From the NCBI RefSeq assembly GCF_000218685.1, contig NW_006763305.1:659298-723297 (forward strand): a DNA stretch of 64,000 bases. Direction: 5' to 3'. The translations under genes and the position numbers were made by a program. The stretch comes from Serpula lacrymans var. lacrymans S7.9 (taxonomy: Eukaryota > Basidiomycota > Agaricomycetes > Boletales > Serpulaceae). The notes beneath the pieces are model-generated. The model did no database searches. It was given only the letters and a program-made list of their open reading frames with translations, and had not been told where the DNA came from. Position 1 is the stretch's first letter; each line of letters starts with the position of its first letter. Shown here piece by piece: positions 36,301 through 47,690 of this stretch.

Positions 36301-39300
36301 AACTGACCATCAGACGGCCTCGAACCCATTGAAGATACATTCTTGAGTATTTGGCGAGGTTCATCATCCATCAGTTCATCCTCGGTATGTTCGCTGCTCG
36401 CCAGACTATCGGTACCAGGAAGCAAAGATGGCTCGAGGTTGGCATCCAGAGGAAAGTCTTGACCGGAGTATGAAGCACAATCGCTGTACGTGCTGTCGGC
36501 AGCCATGGCCAGCTCAGCATACAGTGACGGGATCTTTGGTACAGGAGGTACATCACCGGACAACAAACCGTCGTTGAGCTGAACTCCAAAATCGTAACGG
36601 AGGTCAATCTTAGCTGGCGTACGGAAAGCATTCTCCAGCTGTTCCACGAAACTACGACGGTCAGATCCTCCAGATTCGTTGAGCTTCTGCAATTCTCCAG
36701 TGAAATCGAACGACTTCTTGGTGTCATCCTCGGAAGACATCCCTCCCTCATCGATATCGGCATGGTTGTCGTCTTCGTCGATAAGCTGAGCGCGGAACAC
36801 AGGCATTTTGTCAGTAGATGATGATGGGCTCAGCTGTGGGGTAGGCAATGGCATCTCGGGAGGAAGACCTGGTGATGGTAATGGGGCCTCAACGAGATCA
36901 GGGCGGAAGGATAGCGTGTCGTCCACGTCATGAACAGAACCCCCATCAGATTGGCCAGACAGAATGACCTGGAGCTCGTCAGGGATATCAGAGTCAGGGT
37001 CACTCGCATCTAACTCCACATTTGCATTGCTTCCAACGGATCCACCCATTGTACCAGCGAGACCGAGATTCCGTCGGGCATCTGGGGCTATGGGCAAACT
37101 CGGGCTGCCAGAGGATTTACCAATGCTGCCTTGGTTCTTCAGGTACTCAGCAGGCACAAGTGACGAGTGCTTTCGAGAGTGGCTATGAGCCTTCTTGAAG
37201 ACCGGACTAGCAGACAAACTACCATGCGAATCAGACTTGGAGTGCGCAGAGCCAAATGTAAGAGCTGACGGCGAGCGGTTGGCAGCATTGTCATTGACAG
37301 CAAGAGGCGTAGTTACGGGAGATGCGGCCGCAGTCCTAAGGGCAGCAATGGAGTACTTTGCCTTCGCAGGGCGCAATGGCTTAAACACCGGCGACGAATC
37401 CGTAGGGGGTGCAGGACTCATATTGTGGTCAGTTGGGAGCCTGAGAACAGGAATGTTCTCCTGCCCCACACTAGCCCTGACAGTGCCAGATGACTTCGCT
37501 GGGGAAATTGAAGCGCTGAGAGTGGTCCAAGGAGCAATGTTCTGACCGAGGATCTGGTCCACACGCGATACCGTTGAGGCCTTTCCCCGTAAGTGACCAT
37601 ACGGCCGAAGAGAATTCAACGACGCCAAGCTGGCACGTAAACCATTCTTCAAAGGGCTGTCCGCTGTGAGCCTATTCTTGACAGGGCTCCCATCGTTTTT
37701 GTGCTTCTCAGCGGAGAATGGCGATGATTTGAATGGTGTTCGGTCGGGGGTGGCAGGGGTGGCTTCGAGATCCAAATGGTTAATCAGCTGCGCAAGATCG
37801 TTGGTCGCTGCGTCCAAAATTGATATGACCCCGATATCTGGAGCAAAATGTGAGCTACAAAGGTGGGATGAGCATAATTCGACTTACCCTCGTCGTCTTC
37901 ATAAAGTGGCCGTGGACGACTACGTCCCAACAACTGCTCAGAAAGAGGTCGAGGTCGCGCGCGAGCTCGTTTCACGGGAGTTTCCAACAGCGAACCATTA
38001 GACTCCTCGTCTATAGGGCTATGACCGTCAGCTGTAGCCTCCTCTAGGGTCAAAACAGGTGCCTCATGCTGTGCTCGATCTTTCTCAGCGAGTGGGAACA
38101 CAGCCGCCAGCGGTGTACGTCTCCTGCTCTCCGAGGTCTTCCTACTCCCCCCATCCTTCTCGCTCTTCGACTTCCTCTTGCTCTTCTTCTTCTCTTCTTT
38201 CCTAGCCTCTTTGGCTTCCTTCCTGATCAACTTCTCTTTCTTCCTCCTTTCCCTTACAGTGTCCATCCCAGCCTCATCCCATCGCACAGAAGCAGCAGCT
38301 GAGCTGCCACCAGAAGATCCAGATACTCCCGAAGACGTTGACATCGGTCGGAGTGATGAAGCAGTTGACATCACCGAGCCAGAACGATCTCTCATCTGGA
38401 AGCCGCCCAGTATCGTTGCCGAGTCCACCGACAAACGGTTGTTCGCTGGTTGAGCAGTAGCCACAACCGAAGACGCCGTCGACCCGCTGCGTACCGATGG
38501 AAGTCGCATAGTCGTAGGCAAGCCCAATCCAATACCAAGGATGCTCGCCTTCTTCCTACCGAGGGTCTTGGACGTCATACCTTCAGGGCTCGCTGACAAT
38601 GCGCCAGCCTCAAAGCTACTCCCAGAGTAACGTATCGTCTGCGCCTTTTCTTTCTCCTTCTCTTTTTCCTTCTCCTTTTTTTTCTTTTTCTTTTTTGGTT
38701 CGCCCTTATCCTTGTCTTTGTCCTTGTTCTCCTTCAGCTTACTCTTCACAGGTGCGTCGCCTTCCTCTGGATTGCCCATGTTTTTTAGCTGCGCCCAGCT
38801 GCCTATTCTTGCCAAAGACCTGACTGATCTCATGGCACGGATGGCGACAGAGTTTTTGCCATTGCCTACCGCACCAGGCGGTAAGAGTAACCCGCCAGTA
38901 GCAGGCGCGGCAGGATCAAATGTGGGCGTAGCAGATCGCTTGGGTAAGTTATCTGTTGCGAAGGTTGGAGAATTGGATCCCGATGATGGACAGTGCGTTT
39001 GAATGGGACTATCAAGAAGGATACCCGAGTCTAGCGAATTGAACCGTGCCCGCGAGTCAATAGGTTTTAAAGGCTTCGCGGTCGGTTCGGGAGCTATATG
39101 AACAGATGTCAGTAAGAATTTGGTCGATATGTGTCTGAACTAACACTTTGCTCTATCCTTCTCTTTTTCCTTCTCCTTGGAATCTTTCCTCCCGCGGCCA
39201 ATACTCCACCACTTCTCCTTCTCATCAACCTTCACTTTCAATAGGCCATCCTTGACCTTCTTATTCTCCTTATCCTTCTGCTTCGTTGTCGTTGGGACAT

Positions 39301-39778
39301 TCGTTACCTCTCCCAGGGCACCCCACCGAAGCCCGTCTAACCCAGCTCGTGATTTCTTCTTCTTCACCATCAAAAGCTCACCAAGATCCGGATCCTCCGT
39401 AGGGTCGACATATATTTCGTACCCTCCATTCCTACTTGTCGAAGTCGAACCGCCAACACGTCGGACGACGTCAGAGAAGTCCTGTGTGCGTTCTTTGGGT
39501 GCACCGATCCCTGTGCCAAGCATACCGAGCTTGGATTTCTTGGGGACGAGTCGTTTGCGTGGTAGGTTGGCGTCTTTAGGTGCCAGCGGTGATGGTGAGG
39601 GACCGTTCGCCCATGGTGCTACTTCGTTGCGGTTGACTGTCGTGTTTGCCTCTGATGGGGTTGCAGCGACGAAGCGGATCGTGGGGATCGGTTGTGGTGG
39701 TGTTGCTATTAGGGAAGGCGAGCCAGCGCGGACGTGATCAGTGGGTTGTCGAGCGAGGATTGGAAGCGTATTGCGCAT
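33324..39778 (-). CDS. Large Ser-rich disordered protein, 2,046 residues
   Basis: Seven exons in transcript order 39778-39145, 39093-37888, 37837-35010, 34960-34639, 34586-34020, 33962-33461 and 33405-33324 join in phase to 2,046 codons. Almost the whole chain is low-complexity and predicted disordered. Features are Lys/Glu tracts (KKKKKKKEKEKEKEKEKEK), many SP/TP sites, repeated RRHES/RRNES and SVSS motifs, an acidic middle, and a Pro/Arg-rich end (RPRPRGRPTP, AT-hook-like). Two short segments look folded and conserved: MLGGGHVRRRSLVSQIEGSP, and DDERGITALRKYYALRDEAQ with KRVWMDTPFSVFAVQSF. The last links to SFDPPRHPNGMQALLEHSI across an exon join. I do not recognise the family. The phosphorylation-site density suggests a cell-cycle or polarity scaffold, which is inference only. 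First donor T|GTTAGT was fixed by phase. Confidence 0.85.
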
Positions 39779-41548
39779 CTCGTGTTGTTAGAAATAAAAA
39801 TTGAGAAAAAAAAGTCGTTATATGCAGATAGATGAAAAACGGAAATCGTTAAATCGTATGTCGTTAGTAAAACAAGTCGTTGAAAGTCGAAATAAAAGAG
39901 GAGAAAGATATGTGCAGTCGTTAAATCTATGTGTCGTCAAGGTCAATGCAATAAACTTGATGATGTTCGTTTCGTTCTGTTCGTTTCGTGAGATACGAGT
40001 CGAGTCGATGGCGAAAACTTGAGTCTTGATGGACGCGTTATGGTCGTGTTGTCGAAAGCGAATTCGTGAGCTGAGAAATTCTCGTTAATTCCTGGTTTTT
40101 TCTGGGTTACGAAGCGGAATCCCTGAAAAGTTTTTTCAACTTCAGCTTTCGCATGAACATTCGGTTCACGACAGAGGACGAGCGCACCTTGAATACGTAC
40201 TGTGCGAATGTTGAGGAAAGCAGGCCTCGCTGCAGCAAACGGCGACGACGACGCCGAGGACAGCGAACACTTGTCTTGAGGATACTTACTGGCTTTCCTA
40301 TGCAGAGACGCGAACGAAAGAGAAACGCCTGAGGAGAACTTCACCGCCTTCCGAAAGTCGAACATGGATCAAACACGAGGCGTTTGTTGCTGTGGGCGTA
40401 CAACGTCCGAATCGACCAAACAACGCGTAAACACGGCGCGTCTCGAAATCAAGAAGCACGTGATGCATCGTTGCCGAGTTCATTCATTTCCCTTCTCCTT
40501 TCCCTTACCACTTCATTTCGCACCTGTTGCAGCACTCATTAACGCGTCGACAACGACAAAAAAGCAACATTTCGAGATGGATAACTGCAAATTCCTCTCT
40601 TGAAGACGCACTCGGGATTGCGCAGCCTGTGTGAAGCCCTCTCATGGCCCAAATTGGAATAAGGGCGCGGTCCTTAGTTCCGAACTAGAATGGCATCGTG
40701 AGTTGGAACCGATCAACTGACCTCACGGCATTACAGTCAACATGACGAGACTTTGAACTTGTATGAAATTCATCTTGGAGTCGCAGCACGCAGTGGTCAT
40801 TGACAATAATGCTGCATATCCGAACCCCCACAAACCTCATCGAGCCCGTTGTCAGTCGTCGGTGAAACTCGGTCTCCAATATATCCACCCTGCCCGAATG
40901 AGACACTTTACATCGCGTGCCCGAGTCTTTGTTCCTCCCGTCCTTATGCTCCTCGGTATGAATCTTCATTCAAAATCTCACTGCATCCGCATGGCAGCCA
41001 GGGGCACGCATGATCATCGGACTCGGTGTACTGTGCTAATACCTGATATGCAGATCTGCGTCGTGTCAGATCGATTAGAAACTCAATCTACATTGTACTC
41101 AAATCCCATGTGGTCCGGTCACTTCATTGGTTTCAAATCGCGCATACAGTAAACGTACACCCTAAATTTATCAGCCAGCTGCGGGGTCGCGCTGGCGGGT
41201 ATGGGCCTCCGCAGTCATTTCTATCTTCCTCAGGGGCCGATCGTGTTGTACGATTACCAATACTGTCTGTGTCTCAGCCATTCTCACGTCAACACCTTCA
41301 CTTCTCCATCGATTGCAAACACACGAACACTATACATGATATAAACATCAACAACACTCCATACAACAACATCAAGGTCCGATCAATACTAAGAATCGTA
41401 CACTAGATCAGTATATATAACAGTAGTAAGTAGGTAAGTAAGGGGTCCAGTAGTAAACTATTTAGTCGTAACAAAGCAAGGAGTGTAGGTGCTATTGTGC
41501 ATTGTGAGCAAGTTAAAGGGTTCCAATGAGTGGCGATTTAAGTCGGTA
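39779..41548. other. Intergenic, 1.8 kb
   Basis: The part next to 39778 should be the leader and promoter of the large protein. A 140-codon minus-strand frame (39943-40365) has no family features. The rest is the 3' flank of the metacaspase. No RNA gene or repeat recognised. Confidence 0.4.
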
Positions 41549-43973
41549 TCATAGTATGAAACGAAGGTTAGTGTCCTACAGTCCAGTCAAATCCGATCAG
41601 CTGAGCCCATGGTATGACAGGTGCGTGTGCAACTTACGATAGGATGAGAACTAGATAACTGGGGTTTCTGGCTATAGCGACTCTTCAAAATCTCTCTGAA
41701 ATAGTACGTAACCTCGATTAGCCAGCGTCAATGATCAAAACGAATAACGAACCTGATAGATCTCAACAGCTCCTGATAACTCTGGTTCGGATTCCGGCCT
41801 AAACATCGTACATCAGTCAGTCTTGCCATTCTTTCCGCAGGAAACAAGGCAACGAACTCAGTGATGTCGCAAACGCCTAGTGCACAATCAGGGCTCCGCT
41901 TAGCTTGGGTGTTAAACACTCAAAATAGAAGCAGAAACGCACATAGCTCATTGCACCAACAGCCACACCTCCCTGGAACGTATCCGCGCTTGTCTGGTCG
42001 TCGCGACATCCACACCAACTTACAACATCCGCTTGAGTCGACTTGTAGGCTCGTGCCTGACTCGTGACATGGCTACCTTTCAGTCGACCATTGGAATGAT
42101 ACTAAAAAATCATCGGGTCGTTTAGTCATTGTGCTGTTCACATGCTGGTCGAAATGGGTAGTTTGTGCTCACAATATAGGGCAAATCTAGATGGAGTACG
42201 TCAGCGGTTTGACATTGCGGTGTAAAGATCGCTTGGGACGTACCAAGAGCAGTCCCTGAATGACATGACTAGCGCCACCATATCAGTACTTCAATTGCCA
42301 GAATTCTCAATTCTATAACCACTTACATCGAAAACGGCCTAAGGAAGCACTGTTAGACGTATTGAACGGAGTAAAGTATCGGAAAAACCTCACCGTCAAA
42401 CGGCAATGTGGTGGAAGAGATTTAACCTTTAGATAAATGAGTTGTTTCAGAAGTTCGGATGGAGCTCAAGGTGACAAACCATAATCCTATGCATTTCCTA
42501 TTTCCACGTTCTGTCAGCGACGAAATCACAAGGAATATTCATAGACACTACTCACGTCGTCAAGAATAAATCCGGCCCTCTTGTGGTCAACGGGGTATAT
42601 CACTGGCTCGCGTAATCAGAACACTTGGACTATCGACACAATCAGAAATCCTACTGTACCTTGGTCATATCCATCAACTTCATCGCCATCTTTATCAGGG
42701 GTCTGTCCTCCATGACCCGAATCTGGAAAACGCTCAGACATCATTTAGAAGGGTAAGGGGAATGCGTAAGTGCTCACAATGAAAGAACAGGGAATCGTGG
42801 GGCTTGGCACCTTTCACAAGCCATGCCATGCCGTCAAGAATGTTCTGTCTAGTCGGCATCTGGCGTGGGTTCTCCGTATCATCGATAAGCATGACAATAT
42901 CCCCATCTCTGTATCCCCAATAACCTACAACTCCCCCGTCAGCTACTCTACACCGCGCACTATAATTATTCATGGCGGGACACGCACGAGTCAGGAAAAT
43001 CTTAACGTTCTTTACATCATTTATACATCCTCTTAGAGGGCGAGCTTGCCCTTTATAATTAATACCAATCTAGATATCATGGAGAAACGATCGTCAGAAC
43101 AGGCACTAGGACTGCAAGGAATAAATATACTGACACAAAGAGCCTTCTTCTTGCCTGTGCAATTCGAAAGTTGGGAGCCGGGCCGCTGGAGATACTTCTG
43201 CGGCTGCGTGCTTACAGGGGGACGAGGAGCCGGCCGGCGGTAAGGCGCCTGATTATGCTGTGTACTCTGCTGCAGTGGCGGTGGCTTCTGGCGTAACGTT
43301 TGGTGGTGACTTCGCGAGGGTGTTTGATGGTGACTGCGTGAAGGCGTCTGTTGGTAAGCGACAGGCGCTCGGGGCATACTAACAGACGGAGGAAGAGCGC
43401 CCGGAAAGGGTCTAATACGTGTCGGCGGAAACAAAAATATGAGAACTAAATCGAACTTCAGGAAAAGACAGGACCCACTGAGAACTACAAATCAGTGGGA
43501 TATAGATATTAATAACGGTGGAAAACTTCAAATTGTCTATTAGCACTCACCCTCGTGAAGGGACCCTCTGCGTAGGTTGACGTGGCCCTCTCAGACTATT
43601 GGAAGGTGGGCGAGATCCGCTCGAAGGTGCAATACGAGGCGAAGCGCGGGGTAAATTTACAGACGAGCTACGTGGACGGGGCACGTATGGTGATGGTGCT
43701 GGCACTGGAGGCAAGCCCAAGGGTATAACAGGGGAAGGATACGTATTGCGTTCTCTCATTGGCCTAAAACTCGTCAGTTACAATTGCTGCATTGCTCGAT
43801 GAGAGAGAAATGCTACCTTTCAGAAATGCCAGGTCTTCGAGAGGTCAAATTGTCAACTAGGTCCTTCAGTGAGAGACAAAACGTACATACGATGGCACTG
43901 GAAATCCCGGGGGACTCTGAGGGGAAGACGGTCCATTTCGCGGGACCGGGTTGCCTCTGTAGTCCCACATCAT
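41549..43973 (-). CDS. Metacaspase (peptidase C14), 17 exons
   Basis: Exons in transcript order: 43973-43891, 43763-43551, 43411-43135, 43069-42988, 42924-42778, 42722-42660, 42602-42556, 42497-42480, 42426-42394, 42338-42327, 42268-42244, 42186-42173, 42101-41943, 41876-41858, 41798-41753, 41695-41638, 41575-41549; 440 residues, all in phase. A Pro-rich prodomain of about 180 residues (with TPSRSHHQ repeated) precedes the caspase-like p20: ALCIGINYKGQARPLRGCIN, then HDSLFFHYSGHGGQ (catalytic His271) and AVFDSCHSGTALDLPY (Cys327). The end, REILKSRYSQKPQLSSSHPI then DTNLRFIL, is the standard type I terminus. Metacaspases are Ca-dependent, Arg/Lys-specific proteases in stress, ageing and protein quality control. 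Exons of 12, 14, 18 and 19 bp are unusually small. Start at 43973 is inferred from frame and the Pro-rich start. First unit of a duplicated gene block. Confidence 0.93.
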
Positions 43974-45048
43974 GTTGACCTGCGTATACGCCTTGACGCG
44001 GGGGAATAAAACGAAGGGTAGACATCCGGGCATGGTTGTAGCGTTCCAGTACGGGTGTGTTTCTGTCATCGGATGGTTTAAATAGTGCGAAAATAGGAGA
44101 ACTCACACTAAGACTAAGGATATCTATGGGGGGGTGAGACAGGTAAAGCGCTAAGCTCGCTCGCCGCCAGCGGCTTGTTTTGTCCTGTGACAGAGCCCGA
44201 GCTTCATCTGAATCTCAGGCCGAGCACTCGACTCGGACTTGGTCGCGGAACTGTCGAAACGGCTTAACGGGGGACTTACGTCAGCAGCGACATTTCCATT
44301 TCAGGACTGGTCAGTTTCGCTGGCGCGAAGTCTGCATTTTGTCACTCGCGTCCTTTTGTAGAAAAAGTGAACATAGCCTCATCGCAACTGATGACTCACC
44401 GATAACTGCGTGTGCTATGTGTCAGTGTCTCCATTGTATTCTTCAGTAAGTCCAAGATCATTCCAACTGCGATGAGTCAACCACACGTCTTTGTTTTACT
44501 CTGGTGGCTTGTGCAGTAGCGCACCAGTTATTCGGGTGAATGCAAGTGTAAGGGTATATATATACTCTGCGTATGTGCTTGTGCCCATGCTCAAACGTCT
44601 CTATTTCCAGCTCAGCGCTCACAATGCGCACAACTGTGGTACATAGCCATTAGCACTGGAAAGCTGTCATCGACCGGTGTCTTTCGTGCGATTTTGGTGC
44701 ATGCCTCGAGGCGTACGTTATTGCCTTTATACTATACTGCTTTGTTTGGTTCGTTGACGCACACCTGGGGCCTATCTAGCTGGCAATCTCGACTTATTGT
44801 CCTTCTCTTATAGCCACCACACATGGCATCCTCGGGACAGACTCATCGGCCTTTCCAAACAACCTAGTGGCTATCCTATGCTCACACAATTACTTTACAC
44901 GTGTACTGTGCTATATAATGCATAGCGATCCTCTGTTTGGCATAAACATCGCCCGCCTCTCTACAATACCATCTCTACAGACCTGGGTAGTATATACGTC
45001 TCACCCCAGTTACGTTCTAAAACCGACATCCCGATCCTCCAGACAAGA
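43974..45048. other. Divergent promoter region, metacaspase / kinase-like
   Basis: About 1.1 kb between head-to-head genes. A TA-rich run (TATATATATACTC, about 44554-44566) may serve as TATA element. The last 100 bp match the flank of the second kinase copy (49450-49556), so the duplication includes this leader. Confidence 0.5.
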
Positions 45049-46114
45049 ATGAGCCAGCAGCAGGTCATGTCGCCTCCATCGCCCTTCAATCGGGGCGAAA
45101 TCTATCCCACCTTCAGTGCATCTTATGAAATATATCGAGGGACTATCAACAACAAACCGGTGTTTGCGCAGACATGTAGACTTCAGAGTCCTCTGCAAAC
45201 ACGCGAGCACCTGTCCGATGATTTTATGCAGGTGAGTTTACCACGATTCTTATGTTGACGCCCAACTGGACTTCCATCTACTCACAGGCTTTTTCGAAAC
45301 GCCTGGAAAGCTGGTCAAAGTGTAACCATCCGAACATCGTAACGCTGATAGGACACACTCTGCTGGAAGACAGTATACCGACGTTGTTTATACCAACTTA
45401 CAAGAATGGTTTCGCACACGATTATCTATTGAAAAACCCGAGTTGCGACAGATTGCGCTTGGTAGCCTAATTCGTCATATTCCAGCGTATGTAAAGCTCA
45501 CAGCCCTGGTACACAGGTTTCAGGCATCGCAAAAGGTCTGCAATACCTACACGCTATAAAGTCTCCCATAGTCCATCAAGACATGAGATGTGTACGTCGT
45601 GGTCGTGTTCCCACTTCTGATCTTTTGCCTTACTGACATCCTTTCAAGCAAAATATACTCGTCGATGACAATGGAGAAGGCTGTCTGACTGCCGTAGGCA
45701 CACGTTTTATGTTCAAGGATCCTCTCGGACACTCGGTCCACTGGACTGCACCTGAAGTCTTACGATCCAGAGAAAACGATGACAATGACGATGTGGAGAT
45801 GACACCTCCTTCTGATGTATACAGCTTTGGGATGACTGTTCTTGAGGTATGTCGTCTGGGATCTGAATCTGCTTCTTTTTCTTAATCTATAATGTCATTG
45901 CTAGATCTATTCGGGACGTCTTCCTTTCCACGAAAAAAATTCTTGTCAAGTGTTGCTAGATGCCTTGAACCCTCAAGGTAATCGTAAACTGAAACGCAGC
46001 GACTATCCATCCCCCCCGGACGATATCTGGAGGTTGATAACAAAATGCACTTCAGAAGAGCCGTCACAGAGGCCCACTATGGACGAAGTTATTCGAGATC
46101 TTACAGCTTGCTAG
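45049..46114 (+). CDS. TKL-like pseudokinase
   Basis: Exons 45049-45231, 45288-45461, 45517-45591, 45649-45846 and 45905-46114 encode 279 residues, a bare kinase domain. C-lobe landmarks are clear: GIAKGLQYLHAIKSPIVHQD, NILVDDNGEG, VHWTAPEVL, PPSDVYSFGMTVLEIYSGRL and CTSEEPSQRPTMDEVIRDL. They match the tyrosine-kinase-like kinases that are expanded in Agaricomycetes. Catalytic motifs are degraded: the beta-3 Lys position reads VFAQTC, HRD reads HQD, and the DFG segment reads TAVG. The Asp and Asn of the catalytic loop remain (HQDMRCQN). The frame and all splice sites are intact, so it is probably a selected pseudokinase with a scaffold role; that is inference. A decayed paralogue lies at 49557-50620. 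Confidence 0.85.
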
Positions 46115-46920
46115 TAGCTCAATCTTCATGTTCTCAAGTTCTTCAATTCGTTCTATTTACCGAAGTATACCGTATTTTCGCTGGACGTTGATACACTTAC
46201 CTGCTATGATGTGCTCATTCTCGGGAATCAAAATATTGCGTGGCGCATAAGGTTGAGATCGGTTGAAATGGTAGTGGGATCCAGGGAATGATCATGATCG
46301 ATCGTACGGGAGTCGATCATGGCTGGTGGCATTCATTCTCGCATGGTCGATTGGTTTGACGTCACAGGTTCCTTTTCCTTCGAAATCTGCACGTTTATAG
46401 AAAGGTCGATAAAACCTGAAACGTACGACGGATACGGATCTACGCGCTTCGAGGCTAACAGGAACGACGAAGTCATGCAGGGCGGGGGATAGCTCCCGAT
46501 GCGTGACGAGTCAGATGATTATAATCAGTGGTCATGGTCAGCGAGGACTCGGAAAGTGTGGCGTTGAAGCTGTAGGTGAGAATGAGTCCTTACACATGTG
46601 AAACAAAGGAAAGATACACTGCGGTTGAGCCCCTAGGTTTTTTCGAAAATGTCAAGGAGGAAAGGTCACAGCGTTTAAAAAGAAATCAAAAAATCAATAG
46701 GCATAGGGCCAGACACGGATCATCACGCTGTGTATCCACTGCGCCACTTCCATTTTTCTGGGCTGCATACCAGAGTAACGCTTCTGATCCTGCATCCTGT
46801 GGGGATCTAGGATCAGCAAGGCTATGTTAGTATGGAGAGCTCCTTTGTCTTTTCCGCGTCCTTGCGATTATCCCAGGGAATATCTGCATCTACAATGTCT
46901 ATTCGCACCTGGAGCAGGTG
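46115..46920. other. Intergenic
   Basis: 3' flank of the kinase-like gene. The deleted exons 4-6 of the methyltransferase relic would be expected here but are not recognisable. Confidence 0.4.
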
Positions 46921-47310
46921 ATCAATGCAGCAGCTTGCCTCAAAAGATCGGACTCGTCACCCGTCTTGTCTAGTTTTACGATGTCCGCAAAATCCAGTGG
47001 CGAGTTGATTTCATTCTGTGTCGCCAGATTAAGCCATCTAAACACTAGTTCTTTGGATTTCAGCTGCGACAAACCACATAGAGTGAAAGGAAAGGAACGA
47101 TTGCAACGATACGGACATACCTATATGAAAAGCATATGACTAATTAATGGATCATATACAAACTGAGAAGATCGTCATTAATGAAATCCACAATTACACG
47201 TAGACTTACATTCACTCTATACTTCACAAATATACTGCTTCAGCGCGTCGTCTGAATCCAAACTCTAGGAAGAGTTCGGTTTCAGAGGTGCTCAATCCAT
47301 ACCGGCGTTG
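46921..47310 (-). pseudogene. Methyltransferase relic (exons 1-3)
   Basis: Nucleotide similarity to the intact methyltransferase at 57099-58287 is plain on the same strand. Examples are CCAGTGGCGAGTT (46995 versus 57942), GATACGGACATA (47109 versus 58060), CGTCATTAATGAAA (intron 1) and the Glu/Leu-rich exon 1. Many substitutions and stops break every frame, and exons 4-6 with the substrate-binding half are missing. It is the third gene of the first duplicated unit. Confidence 0.8.
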
Positions 47311-47559
47311 CTGGCTGTGAAATTTCCTCGTTATCTCTGCAAGCCAAGAATAAACGAGTAAGTCAGACTAAATATTCCGTACAATGTATTCCATGTGTCG
47401 ACAATAAGTCTTCTAGTCCTCGTGGTCAGTGGAGTACTATATAACTGGTTTATAAAATAGGACAAGGAAATGTATTTGTCTCTGTTTCTCGGTTTTATTC
47501 GTGACGTTATCTTGCTGTATCGTTCTCTTCGTAATACACCAACTCTACACCAGTGTCTC

Positions 47560-47690
47560 CACGTCCTTGGAAAGAAACGCACGAGCCAGGAAAATTTCAA
47601 CTTTCTCCGCTTCACCAGTCCATTCTCTTAGTGGGCGAATTTACTCTTATAATACACACAATTTAAACGCCAGCAAGAAAGTGAGCAACT
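47560..47690 (-). pseudogene. Metacaspase relic (exon 4 region)
   Basis: The segment CGCACGAGCCAGGAAAATTT (47578) and the block TCTCTTAGTGGGCGA with flanking TTATAAT match metacaspase exon 4 and its flanks (42982-43075: CGCACGAGTCAGGAAAATCT, CTCTTAGAGGGCGA) in order and strand. The frame is broken, and the catalytic exons are not recognisable here. It marks the start of the second duplicated unit. Confidence 0.7.

Noticed and set aside
39177..39737. 186-codon plus-strand frame
   Set aside because: Antisense shadow of exon 1 of the large minus-strand gene, which joins in phase over seven exons.
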